This document shows positions 56,297 through 64,000 of a stretch of 64,000 nt of DNA, in pieces. The stretch spans positions 2,380,001 to 2,444,000 of the forward strand of contig NZ_CP058908.1 in NCBI RefSeq assembly GCF_021432765.1, read 5' to 3'. This DNA is from Pseudomonas phenolilytica. Lineage in GTDB: Bacteria; Pseudomonadota; Gammaproteobacteria; Pseudomonadales; Pseudomonadaceae. The position numbers were made by a program, and so were the translations under genes. Each line of letters opens with the position of its first letter. The stretch's first letter is position 1. The notes under the pieces are model-generated. The model was not told the origin of the DNA. It saw only the letters and a program-made list of their open reading frames with translations, and searched no databases.

Positions 56297-56310
56297 ATTA
56301 GCTCGCTAAT
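56297..56310. promoter_or_regulatory. SlyA-box-like palindrome upstream of the slyA-like gene
   Basis: attagc-tc-gctaat is a perfect 14-bp inverted repeat, 27 bp before the start codon of a SlyA-type regulator gene. Its core TTAGCTCGCTAA differs from the known SlyA consensus TTAGCAAGCTAA only at the two central bases. Autoregulation is the natural inference. It overlaps an AT-rich segment that could be the -10 region. Confidence 0.7.
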
Positions 56311-56337
56311 AATTGTTTTTGCAGGAATGCAAGCTTC

Positions 56338-56778
56338 ATGTACGCCGAGCAACATCGCTTCGCCATGCAGTTGGCGCAACTCTCGCGAGGCTGGCGCGCG
56401 GAACTGGATCGGCGTCTCGCCGATCTGGGACTGTCGCAGGCCCGCTGGCTGGTGCTTCTGCACCTGGCCCGTTTCGACCATTCACCCACGCAGCGCGAGC
56501 TGGCGCAAAGCGTCGCCGTCGAAGGGCCGACGCTGGCCCGTCTGCTGGACGGCCTTGAGGCGCAGGGATTGATTCATCGTCAAGCTTCGCTCGAGGACCG
56601 CCGCGCCAAGCTCATCCTGCTCGGCGCGCCGGCGCGTCCGCTGATCGAACGCATCGAGGCGATTTCGACGCAGGTCCGCGAGGAGCTGTTCGACGGCATT
56701 CCCGAGGAGGACCTGCGCAAGTGCCAGCAGGTGCATGCGCGCATCCTCGCCAATCTGAATAAGACCCGGGCGCTCTAG
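56338..56778 (+). CDS. SlyA/MarR family transcriptional regulator
   Basis: 146 residues with a winged helix-turn-helix. Recognition-helix region: TQRELAQSVAVEGPTLARLLDGLEAQGLI, and the wing SLEDRRAKLILL with the conserved DRR. The N-terminal helix (FAMQLAQLSRGWRAELDRRL) and overall layout resemble enterobacterial SlyA. Such regulators respond to aromatic ligands and relieve repression at AT-rich promoters. The gene ends overlapping the convergent plpD-like gene by 4 nt. Confidence 0.92.
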   Translation: MYAEQHRFAMQLAQLSRGWRAELDRRLADLGLSQARWLVLLHLARFDHSPTQRELAQSVAVEGPTLARLLDGLEAQGLIHRQASLEDRRAKLILLGAPARPLIERIEAISTQVREELFDGIPEEDLRKCQQVHARILANLNKTRAL

Positions 56779-58958
56779 AAACTGCGGCCGAGGTTCAGAT
56801 AGAGCGCCTGCTCGTCTTCGTCGTTGGCACCGTAGCCGAGGTTCAGCGGCCCCAGCGGGGTGTCGTAGCCGATGAACACGCTGGCGGCGTTGATGTAGCC
56901 GCTGTCGAATTCGTTGTCGTTGTTCCAGGCGCGGCCGCGTTCCAGCGAGCCGCCAAGGTACAGCGGGAAATCCAGCGGCAGGAATCCGCGTGGCGTCATG
57001 CGTCGGTAATACACCACCCGGCCGAGGCTGATGTTCTGCCCCGACAGTGCGTCCTGGCGAAAACCTGACAATTGGCGGGCGCCGCCGAGCAGGAAGCTGG
57101 AGGTCACCACCTCGGTGTCGTCGAGCGTGCGTCCGTAGCGGCCGCCCAGCAGCCAGGTGTGCGGTCCATAGCCGAGCGCCTTGTCCAGGCGGAGGTGCCA
57201 TTGCCGGTAGCGTTCATCCGAGCCCAGCCCGGGTGTGTACTGGCGCAGCGTCAGACTGATGTCCTCGCCCTCGTGCGGGAAATCCACGTCATCGAGCGTA
57301 TCGAACGAGTACTGCAAGGCGTAGTAACCCTCGCTGAAACTGAAATCCGGCAGGTCGCGCTCGCCGACGCGCACGTCCGCCTCGCCCCACGCCTGGCCGA
57401 CGCCGAAGCGGATCTCGCCGTTGTTGGCAATCTGTCGGCCGAGGTTCAGCCCGTAACCGTAGCGGCGCAGACGGTACTCGGCGATCGGGTCGTGCTCCAG
57501 CGTCGCCTCGACGTTCTGTGCCTCGAGAAACGCATTCGGCGCGACGAACCAGCGCGAACCGGCATCCAGCGGTTGGTAGAACTCACTGAACAGCTCCTGG
57601 CGATCGCCCAGTTGCGCCCGCGTCAGCCACTCGGCGCCCAGCTCGTTGATGCCGTTCATGCGGTAGCTGGCGCCGATATTGAAGGCGCTGTCGCCCTGGA
57701 AATCGTCGGACAGGCTCAACCCGAGGCGCAGGTAGTCGGTGCCGGAGCGCTTCTCGCGTGTGCGGATCACCAGCGTGTTGCCCAGCTTGCCGTGGGCGAC
57801 GCGGTATTCGACGCGGTCGAAATAGTCCAGGCCATACAGCGTGCCCATGTCCTTCTGCAGGTCGGCGAGGTCGAGCGGCTCGCCGAGACGCTGGCGGATG
57901 TGGCGGCGGATCACCGCATCGCCGACCTTGGAGTCGTTCTCGATGCGCACCGCGGTGATCACCGGCGTACGCGGATCGTTCGAGCGCGCCAGGCTCAGCG
58001 CCGGATTGCCGCCGCTGGACGGCGCGAAGCCGGCCAGACGCCCTTCGAGCGCGCGGGTGGCGCGGTAGCCGGCGTCGATCAGCTGCGCCGCGCTGCCGAA
58101 ATCGGTCGAGCCGTAGGCCGCCAGAGGCGGCTCGATCAACAGGTCTTCGGCGCGCAGGGTGGCCAGCTGCTCCTCGGAGTTGCGCCGCGTCATCATGGTG
58201 GTGGTCTGGTTGAGCACGTCGAACACGGTGAGCAGGTCTTCGCGGCGCATCAGCGGCGTGCCGATGTCGACCACGATCAGCCGGTCGACGCCCATGTCGC
58301 GCGCCACGTCCATCGGAATGTTGTCGACCATGCCGCCGTCCACCAGCAGGCGGCCGTCGAGCTCGACCGGCGCGAACACCGCCGGGATCGACATGCTGGC
58401 GCGAATGACTTGCGGCAGGTGGCCGCTGCGGAACACCACCTTCTCGTCGTTGGCGATGTCGGTCGCCACCGCGCGGAAGGGGATCGGCAGCTGGTCGAAG
58501 TCGCGCGTATCGCTGGCATGCACCAGCAGGCGTTCGAGCAGCAGGGCGAGGTTCTGCCCCTGGATCACGCCCAGCGGCAGGCCGAGGCTGCCGTCGTCGC
58601 GAAAGCTGAGCTTGCGTTTGACCAGGAAGTCGCGGTCGTCCTGCTTGCGCCGGAATGGCACGTCCTGGCGGGCCGGATCGTCGGACAGCACCTGCTGCCA
58701 GTCCAGCGTCATCGCCAGTTTCTCCAGTTCGTCGACGGTGTAGCCGGCGGCGTACAACCCGCCGATCACCGCGCCCATGCTGGTGCCGGCTACCGCGTCG
58801 ATGCGCACGCCTTGTTCTTCCAGCGCCTTGAGCACACCGATATGTGCCAGCCCGCGCGCCGCGCCGCCGGAAAGCACCAGCCCGGTCTTCGGCGCCGCAG
58901 TGTCGGCGAGGCCGCTCAGTGGCAGACAGAACAGCAGGACAAGCAGCAGGCGACGCAT
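56775..58958 (-). CDS. plpD: PlpD-like type Vd secreted patatin phospholipase
   Basis: 727 residues with a signal peptide (LLLVLLFCLPLSGLADT). The patatin domain (about 25-215) has the oxyanion motif SGGAARG, the nucleophile Ser60 in GTSMG and the dyad Asp207 in VDGG. A single POTRA domain (about 325-395) links to a 16-strand-type beta-barrel ending in a terminal Phe (LYLNLGRSF), the OmpA/Omp85-type C-terminal signature. This is the layout of the P. aeruginosa PlpD type Vd autotransporter. The substrate is expected to be phospholipid. Convergent with the SlyA-like gene. Confidence 0.94.
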   Translation of the reverse strand: MRRLLLVLLFCLPLSGLADTAAPKTGLVLSGGAARGLAHIGVLKALEEQGVRIDAVAGTSMGAVIGGLYAAGYTVDELEKLAMTLDWQQVLSDDPARQDVPFRRKQDDRDFLVKRKLSFRDDGSLGLPLGVIQGQNLALLLERLLVHASDTRDFDQLPIPFRAVATDIANDEKVVFRSGHLPQVIRASMSIPAVFAPVELDGRLLVDGGMVDNIPMDVARDMGVDRLIVVDIGTPLMRREDLLTVFDVLNQTTTMMTRRNSEEQLATLRAEDLLIEPPLAAYGSTDFGSAAQLIDAGYRATRALEGRLAGFAPSSGGNPALSLARSNDPRTPVITAVRIENDSKVGDAVIRRHIRQRLGEPLDLADLQKDMGTLYGLDYFDRVEYRVAHGKLGNTLVIRTREKRSGTDYLRLGLSLSDDFQGDSAFNIGASYRMNGINELGAEWLTRAQLGDRQELFSEFYQPLDAGSRWFVAPNAFLEAQNVEATLEHDPIAEYRLRRYGYGLNLGRQIANNGEIRFGVGQAWGEADVRVGERDLPDFSFSEGYYALQYSFDTLDDVDFPHEGEDISLTLRQYTPGLGSDERYRQWHLRLDKALGYGPHTWLLGGRYGRTLDDTEVVTSSFLLGGARQLSGFRQDALSGQNISLGRVVYYRRMTPRGFLPLDFPLYLGGSLERGRAWNNDNEFDSGYINAASVFIGYDTPLGPLNLGYGANDEDEQALYLNLGRSF

Positions 58959-59028
58959 GACGGATTCCGGGTACGAAGGAAAAGGCCGCTATTATAGGCC
59001 GCTCCCATTACCAGCCAGGGTCGCGCGC

Positions 59029-59310
59029 ATGTCCAACGGCAAAGCGGAAATCGTCATCGTTTATTGCACCCAGTGCCAGTGGTTGCTGCGCGCCGCCTGG
59101 CTCGCCCAGGAGCTGCTCTCGACCTTCGCTGACGATCTTGCCCGGGTCGCGCTGGAGCCGGGCACCGGCGGGGTGTTCCGCATCACCTGCGACGGCGAGC
59201 AGATCTGGGAACGCACGCTCGATGGCGGCTTTCCCGAAGCCAAGGAACTCAAGCGGCGGGTGCGCGACCGCATCGATCCACAGCGTTCGCTGGGCCACAA
59301 CGATCGTTGA
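59029..59310 (+). CDS. SelT/SelW/SelH (Rdx) family selenoprotein-like redox protein
   Basis: 93 residues. The thioredoxin-like redox motif is CTQC (Cys13, Cys16) after the first strand (EIVIVYCTQCQWLLRAAWL), with later segments ALEPGTGGVFRITCDGE and GGFPEAKELKRRVRD. In eukaryotes SelW carries selenocysteine at this motif; here both are cysteine. AGGG lies 8 nt before the ATG. It ends 3 bp from the convergent DMT transporter gene. Confidence 0.92.
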   Translation: MSNGKAEIVIVYCTQCQWLLRAAWLAQELLSTFADDLARVALEPGTGGVFRITCDGEQIWERTLDGGFPEAKELKRRVRDRIDPQRSLGHNDR

Positions 59311-59313
59311 GAT

Positions 59314-60174
59314 TCAGGCCGCCGGCGGACTCTTCAGGCGGCTGGTGATGACGCTGGCGAGAATGATCAGCGCGCCGCCGCCGAGCATGCGCAGCGTCGG
59401 CTGCTCGTCGAACAGCCACCAGGCGAAGATGATGCCGTAAACCGGTTCGAGGGCGAAGATCACCGAGGTGGTGCGCGCCTTGAGCACCCGCAGACTGGCG
59501 ACGAACAGGCTGTGCGCGAGGCCGGTGCAGAGTACGCCGAGCAGCGCCAGCCAGAGCCAGTCCTGTGCCGGAATGGCGGGTACGCCCGCCCAGGCGAACG
59601 GCAGCAGGCCGAGCAGGATCGCCAGGTTCTGCCACAGCGCGGCCTGCACGGCGTCGATGCCGCGGGTGACTGCGCGGTTGAGCAGCGACAGCAACGCGAA
59701 CAGCAGACCCGACAGCACCCCATAGAGCAGTCCGCCGGTCGCTGCGCTGGATACGTCGAAGCTTGGCGTGACCAGCAGGAGGCCCAGGCAGACCAGACCA
59801 ACCATTGCATACTCGATCGCCCGGGTGCGTTCGCGAAACAGCAACCCTTCCAGCAGCACAGTGAACGCTGGAAAGCTGGCAAAACCGAGGGTGGCGATGC
59901 CGACGCCGGCGACTTTCACCGCGATGAAGAACGTCAGCCAGTGCGCGCCCAGCAGGATGCCGCCGAGCATCAGGCCGCCGCGGCGCTTCCAGTCGGGGCG
60001 CGCGCCGCTGGGCGGCAGCAGCAAGGCTACCGCCAGCAACGCGAGGACGGCGAACAGTGCGCGGCCGAAGGTGATCATCAACGGCTGGCTCTGCGCGAGT
60101 TTGCCGAGCACGCCGGACAGGCCGAACATCAGCGCGCCGAGGTGAATCGCCAGCAGGGCGTTGCGCGGGGTCAT
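59314..60174 (-). CDS. EamA/DMT family transporter
   Basis: 286 residues with ten predicted helices and two EamA repeats; the N-terminal LLAIHLGALMFGLSGVLGKLAQ begins the first, and the second ends near MLGGGALIILASVITSR. A short sequence of charged residues separates the halves. Substrate unknown. It is a paralog-type relative of the transporter at 32298-33212, though the two are only distantly alike. Confidence 0.9.
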   Translation of the reverse strand: MTPRNALLAIHLGALMFGLSGVLGKLAQSQPLMITFGRALFAVLALLAVALLLPPSGARPDWKRRGGLMLGGILLGAHWLTFFIAVKVAGVGIATLGFASFPAFTVLLEGLLFRERTRAIEYAMVGLVCLGLLLVTPSFDVSSAATGGLLYGVLSGLLFALLSLLNRAVTRGIDAVQAALWQNLAILLGLLPFAWAGVPAIPAQDWLWLALLGVLCTGLAHSLFVASLRVLKARTTSVIFALEPVYGIIFAWWLFDEQPTLRMLGGGALIILASVITSRLKSPPAA

Positions 60175-60281
60175 GTGTCGATACCGCGGGTCAGCGATGG
60201 GTACGAAGGGGGCATGCAGTTACCGCGACGGAGATGGCAGGGCGATCATGCTAGGACAGTCGCGTACGCGCGTCTGTCGCG

Positions 60282-61034
60282 TCAGCCGGCGGTTTTGTCG
60301 CGCAACTCTCGCGGCGTGCAGCCGTGTACTCGAACCAGCGCCGCGGTGAAGGCGCTCTGCGAGGCGTAGCCGACCTGTGCGGCAATCTCGCCGACCGACA
60401 GCCGGGTGCCGCGCAGCAACGCTTCGCCTCGCTGCAGACGCCGCTGGCGCACGTAGTTCATGGGCGTCTGTCCGGTCTCATCGAGAAAGCGCGCATGCAG
60501 GCGCGCCACGGACAGCCCGGCGACTCGCGCCAGATCCGCGACCTGCAACGGATGGGCGAGGTGCCGGTCGATGTAGGCGTCGAGCGCCGTAAGCGTCAGC
60601 GGCGGCCTGTTGCCGAGCGGCGCGCAACCGCTCCCCAGCGTTGCCAGCAGCAATACCGTGCCTTGTTCGGCGATCAGCGGATCGTTCAGCGGGCTGGCGG
60701 CCAGCCACTCCACCAGGCGCTGCTGCGTGGCGGTCAGGCGCAGTGAGTCGGGGCGTTCGAGCAGCCGCAGGCTGGCGGCCCCGTGCGGGCCGAGACGCTC
60801 GCTGATCCAGGCCGGATGCGCAATGTCGAGCACCAGACAGTGGCTGCCGCGCGCGCTGCCACAGGCATGATGGGTGAATGGAGGAACGACTGCCAGGCAT
60901 TGCTGGCCGATGCGGCTGCCGCGTCCGGCGATCTCGAATTCTAGTTGGCCGCGCAGGCCGAAGACCAGTTGCACGTGATCGTGGCTGTGAGCGATCTGGT
61001 CCTGGTTGTAATGCCGAAGGGACAGCATCTGCAT
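60282..61034 (-). CDS. AraC family transcriptional regulator with cupin N-terminus
   Basis: 250 residues. The N-terminal cupin-type sensing domain starts HYNQDQIAHSHDHVQLVFGL. The C-terminal double HTH has LQVADLARVAGLSVARLHARF and VGEIAAQVGYASQSAFTAALVRVHG, followed by the family ending TPRELRDK. The ATG at 61034 is chosen because the cupin begins right there. It lies 23 bp downstream of cyaB on the same strand and may be cotranscribed. Regulated genes are unknown. Confidence 0.9.
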   Translation of the reverse strand: MQMLSLRHYNQDQIAHSHDHVQLVFGLRGQLEFEIAGRGSRIGQQCLAVVPPFTHHACGSARGSHCLVLDIAHPAWISERLGPHGAASLRLLERPDSLRLTATQQRLVEWLAASPLNDPLIAEQGTVLLLATLGSGCAPLGNRPPLTLTALDAYIDRHLAHPLQVADLARVAGLSVARLHARFLDETGQTPMNYVRQRRLQRGEALLRGTRLSVGEIAAQVGYASQSAFTAALVRVHGCTPRELRDKTAG

Positions 61035-61057
61035 CGCGGCCTCGCTGCGGTATCCGC

Positions 61058-62446
61058 TCAGAGGATGACCTTGTCGCGCAGTTTCTCCGCGGCCTCCTGC
61101 AGGGCCTGGATCACGCGTTCCTTGTCGAAGTTCTGCACGCCGTTGGTGTCTAGGTACATGGAGAAACCCGGCAGCTCGGTCTCGACGAAACTGCAGGTGG
61201 CGCCGAGGTCGCGGCGGAAATCGACGACCTGATAGATCTGCACTGGCCGGGTGAATCCCTTGACGCCGATCTGGCCCTTGTCGCGGCACATGATCACGTC
61301 CTTAACCAGCGAATAGGTTTCGTGGGAGATGAGGATTTCGCTGGTTTCGGCGGCGCTTTCCAGGCGGCTGGCGAGGTTCACCTCGCGCCCGATGATGGTG
61401 TAGTCCATCCGGGTGTCGGCGCCGAAGTTGCCCACCGTGCAATAGCCGGTGTTGATCCCCATGCGGATCTCCATCGGCCGGGTGATGCCCTGTGCGCGCC
61501 ATTGCTGGCGCAGCACCTTCATGTGTTTGCGCATGGCGATGGCCATCGACACGGCGGCCACGGCGTCCTTCTTCGCGCCCTGGCTGGTCGGGTCGCCGAA
61601 GAACACCATCACGCAGTCGCCGACGAACTTGTCGATGGTGCCGCCGTACTTCAGCGCGATCTTCGACATTTCGTTCAGGTAGTTGTTGAGCAGGTCGGTC
61701 AGCGCCTCGGCTTCCAGCTCCTCGGACAGTTCGGTGAACCCCTTGATGTCGGAGAAGAACACCGAGAGCTTCTTGCGCTGGGTCTCCAGGCGCACGCTGC
61801 GCTTGCCGGAGAAGATCGATTCCCACACCTGGGGCGACAGGTACTTGGCCAGATTGCGCGCCAGCCGCGCGGCCTTGGTCTGCTCGGCCTCGATGTCGCG
61901 CCGCGCCTGGGCCAGGCGCAGGCCCTGCTGGTGTACGAAGTAGGCCGTGGCACAGATGTACAGCGAAGCGAACAGGATGCTCACCAGCGAGACCAGTTGC
62001 GGCGTGGCGCCGCGAAGCTCGAGCGGTACCAGCGCGCTGCCCAGGCCGATACCACCGGCCACACCGAGCACCGCCAGCAGCAGGTGCTGCAGGCTGCCGG
62101 TAACCAGTGCGCTGAAAAACAGCGTCAGCAGGAACATCAGGCTGGGCACGATGGGCGCGCCGAGCAGGATGATGGCGACGCCGGTGTTGAGCGCATCCAG
62201 GCACAGCAGCACTTGCGAGGTACGCTGCGGATGATCGCGCTTGAAGCGGTAACCGAGGTGGTAGGCCAGATGCGGATAGAGCAGCGCATAAGGCACCATC
62301 CACAGCAGGTCGAGGGGAAAAAACTGCGTATAGGTTCCGGCCGCGAGAGTGGCGGCGCCGGCCAGGTAGGCGAACACACGGGAGTAGTACTCGCGCAGCG
62401 TGCGATTGGCGAGACCGTTGCGGCGCTCTGCCGTGGCGGAAGTCAT
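61058..62446 (-). CDS. cyaB: Class III adenylate cyclase CyaB (MASE2 sensor)
   Basis: 462 residues, close to the P. aeruginosa CyaB length. Residues 20-200 form a MASE2-type membrane domain with about six helices. The C-terminal catalytic domain has the metal-binding FFSDIKGFTELSEEL, KFVGDCVMVFFGDP and TIIGREVNLASRLES. It makes cAMP, which in P. aeruginosa activates Vfr and virulence functions. The ATG at 62446 is preceded by GGGAA. It is divergent from the DUF808 gene. Confidence 0.95.
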   Translation of the reverse strand: MTSATAERRNGLANRTLREYYSRVFAYLAGAATLAAGTYTQFFPLDLLWMVPYALLYPHLAYHLGYRFKRDHPQRTSQVLLCLDALNTGVAIILLGAPIVPSLMFLLTLFFSALVTGSLQHLLLAVLGVAGGIGLGSALVPLELRGATPQLVSLVSILFASLYICATAYFVHQQGLRLAQARRDIEAEQTKAARLARNLAKYLSPQVWESIFSGKRSVRLETQRKKLSVFFSDIKGFTELSEELEAEALTDLLNNYLNEMSKIALKYGGTIDKFVGDCVMVFFGDPTSQGAKKDAVAAVSMAIAMRKHMKVLRQQWRAQGITRPMEIRMGINTGYCTVGNFGADTRMDYTIIGREVNLASRLESAAETSEILISHETYSLVKDVIMCRDKGQIGVKGFTRPVQIYQVVDFRRDLGATCSFVETELPGFSMYLDTNGVQNFDKERVIQALQEAAEKLRDKVIL

Positions 62447-62757
62447 GTGCTTACGTTCCCTTGTAAAATCGACGCCTTTTTCTAAGCGCCTTGCTGACTG
62501 AAGCGCCCACGCGCCGAACGCTTGGAAGGGGCCTTGCCGGTGGCGGTGCATTGCGCTGTTCTGCCGTGGCGCACGCCGAGCCGGTGGATCATAACCAAGC
62601 CGCGTCGCGCAGCCAAACCGCAGGCGACAAAAGCCGTGTGGCGATGGGGCGTGGTGACTGGCAGAGGCGCCCCCAGCGGAACCCGCCGAGGCGAAAGCGC
62701 CCTAAACTACAGCGGCGCCGCGCGCCTCTTTCTTCTTTCCACGAACAGGATTTCCCT
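62447..62757. promoter_or_regulatory. Divergent promoter region between cyaB and the DUF808 gene
   Basis: A 311-bp region that should contain promoters for both genes. The cyaB side has an AT-rich segment at about 62461-62485 that could hold its -10. No clear CRP/Vfr-type palindrome was found by eye. Small frames here are not convincing. Confidence 0.45.
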
Positions 62758-63687
62758 TTGGCTACCAGCTTGCTTGCCTTGATCGACGATATCGCGACGG
62801 TTCTGGATGACGTATCCGTGATGACCAAGGTCGCCGCTAAGAAAACCGCCGGCGTACTGGGTGACGACCTGGCGCTCAACGCCCAGCAGGTCAGTGGCGT
62901 CAAGGCCGACCGTGAATTGCCGGTGGTCTGGGCGGTCTGCCGGGGTTCGTTGAAGAACAAGCTAATCCTGGTGCCGGCGGCGCTGCTGATCAGCGCATTC
63001 GCGCCCTGGGCGATCACGCCGTTGCTGATGCTCGGCGGCGCGTTTCTTTGCTACGAGGGTTTCGAGAAGCTGGCGCATCGCTTCCTGCATGACGATGCCG
63101 CCGCGCACGCCGAAACCGCCAAGGCGCTGGCCGATCCGGCGGTGGACATGGTGGCTTTCGAGAAGGACAAGATTAGCGGCGCGATCCGTACCGACTTCAT
63201 CCTGTCCGCCGAGATCATCGCGATCACCCTGGGCACCGTGGCCAATGCCAGTTTCACCCAGCAGGTCATGGTGCTGGCCGGCATCGCTGTGGTGATGACC
63301 ATCGGCGTCTATGGGCTGGTTGCCGGTATCGTCAAGCTCGATGACCTGGGGCTGGCCTTGAGCAAGGCGGCGAGCGGAGCGGTACAAGCCGTCGGTCGTG
63401 GCATCCTGTGGCTGGCGCCGTGGCTGATGAAAACGCTGTCGATCGTCGGCACCGCGGCGATGTTCATGGTCGGTGGCGGCATTCTCACCCACGGCATCGG
63501 CGTGGTGCATCACTGGATCGCCAACAGCGCCGAGCAGACCCAGCATTTGCCGTACATCGGCGCGGTGCTCGGTGGGCTGCTGCCGACGCTGCTCGACGCG
63601 GTATTCGGCATCGTCGCCGGTGGCGTGATTCTGGCGGTGCTGACGCTGGGCGGCCGCCTGTTCGGCAAGCGCGGCGCGGCGTCCTGA
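62758..63687 (+). CDS. yedI: DUF808 family inner-membrane protein (YedI-like)
   Basis: 309 residues with about seven helices. It starts [21 protein letters not shown] after the initiating residue and contains [20 protein letters not shown], typical of DUF808/YedI. The start is an unusual TTG at 62758, chosen because the family start is exactly there and ACAGGA lies 7 nt upstream; the 89-codon longer frame is arginine-rich and not coding. Function unknown. Confidence 0.92.
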   Translation: MATSLLALIDDIATVLDDVSVMTKVAAKKTAGVLGDDLALNAQQVSGVKADRELPVVWAVCRGSLKNKLILVPAALLISAFAPWAITPLLMLGGAFLCYEGFEKLAHRFLHDDAAAHAETAKALADPAVDMVAFEKDKISGAIRTDFILSAEIIAITLGTVANASFTQQVMVLAGIAVVMTIGVYGLVAGIVKLDDLGLALSKAASGAVQAVGRGILWLAPWLMKTLSIVGTAAMFMVGGGILTHGIGVVHHWIANSAEQTQHLPYIGAVLGGLLPTLLDAVFGIVAGGVILAVLTLGGRLFGKRGAAS

Positions 63688-64000
63688 TCAGTGGCGCCAG
63701 AACGCGGGGGTCAGCACCACCAGCACGGTGATGATCTCCAAGCGACCCAGTAGCATCCCGAGCGACAGCAGCCACTTGGCCGCATCCGGCAGCGGGCTGA
63801 AATTGCCGGCCGGGCCGATGATCGGCCCCAACCCCGGACCGACGTTGCACACAGCCGATGCCGCGCCGGTCAGTGCGGTGATCAGATCCAGTCCGAGCAG
63901 CGCCAGGCATAGCGCGAGCGCGCCGATGGTGATGGTGATGAAGAAGGAAAAGGTCAGGATAGACCGGACGATATCCTCATCCAGCGTGTGGCCGTTGTAC
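63688..64000 (-). CDS. trkH: Trk-type potassium transporter TrkH, C-terminal end (partial)
   Basis: The minus strand is open from the window edge to a stop at 63688-63690, coding about 103 residues. The frame carries ALTGAASAVCNVGPGLG and a later LGRLEIITVLVVLTPAFWR, the last pore-loop/selectivity region (NVGPG) and final membrane helix of TrkH/TrkG potassium channels. The start lies outside the window. It converges with the DUF808 gene with no gap between the stop codons. Confidence 0.93.
   Translation of the reverse strand, partial: YNGHTLDEDIVRSILTFSFFITITIGALALCLALLGLDLITALTGAASAVCNVGPGLGPIIGPAGNFSPLPDAAKWLLSLGMLLGRLEIITVLVVLTPAFWRH

Overview
The window is a GC-rich chromosomal segment of a gammaproteobacterium of the Pseudomonadaceae, most likely a Pseudomonas/Stutzerimonas (P. 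stutzeri-like) species. The basis is the mix of gene families (aceK, cyaB, slt, uup, cheV, MoxR/VWA pair, plpD-type phospholipase, and a lapA-lapEBC-lapGD adhesion locus) and a pseudomonad-like rRNA operon end. The species call is inference from gene content only.

Layout. 1-2295: 3' two thirds of a 23S rRNA gene, a 5S rRNA gene and a rho-independent terminator. 2296-3180: about 0.9 kb in which I recognise no gene. 3182-16807: an exopolysaccharide (EPS) cluster, all on the minus strand, of the Wzx/Wzy type. In transcription order it encodes a WcaJ-type initiating transferase, Wzb phosphatase, Wzc tyrosine kinase/co-polymerase, a secreted GH5 glycosidase, a pyruvyl transferase, a Wzx flippase, an FrhB/FdhB-like iron-sulfur protein, a Wzy-like polymerase, a GT2 and a WecG/TagA glycosyltransferase, and the Wza export lipoprotein. 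17186-36770: mostly housekeeping and conserved genes (yegS, cheV, MOSC, slt, uup, usp, yafJ, VWA/GFA/MoxR, cysK, DMT transporter, aceK, GST, DTW-domain tRNA modification enzyme).

36823-52814: a complete Lap-type biofilm adhesin system. lapE-lapB-lapC form a type I secretion operon on the minus strand. Divergent from it is a 2,487-residue LapA-like adhesin with an N-terminal retention module, a TAAG protease site, six near-identical 723-bp tandem repeats, RTX repeats and a type I secretion tail. A small conserved gene follows it, and then the convergent lapG-lapD operon (periplasmic protease and c-di-GMP receptor). Together these let the cell anchor the adhesin in the outer membrane when c-di-GMP is high and cut it loose when c-di-GMP is low. 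The EPS cluster and the Lap locus within 50 kb make this segment strongly biofilm-related.

52859-64000: DUF454 and UPF0149 genes, recQ with an extra C-terminal HTH domain, a SlyA-like regulator preceded by a SlyA-box-like palindrome, a type Vd patatin autotransporter, a SelT/W-like redox protein, a second EamA transporter, an AraC regulator, the class III adenylate cyclase cyaB, a DUF808 membrane protein and the C-terminal end of trkH, cut by the window edge.

No insertion sequence, prophage, CRISPR array or tRNA gene was recognised. Start sites were moved inward from the longest open frame wherever a Shine-Dalgarno sequence, signal peptide or family length pointed to a downstream start.
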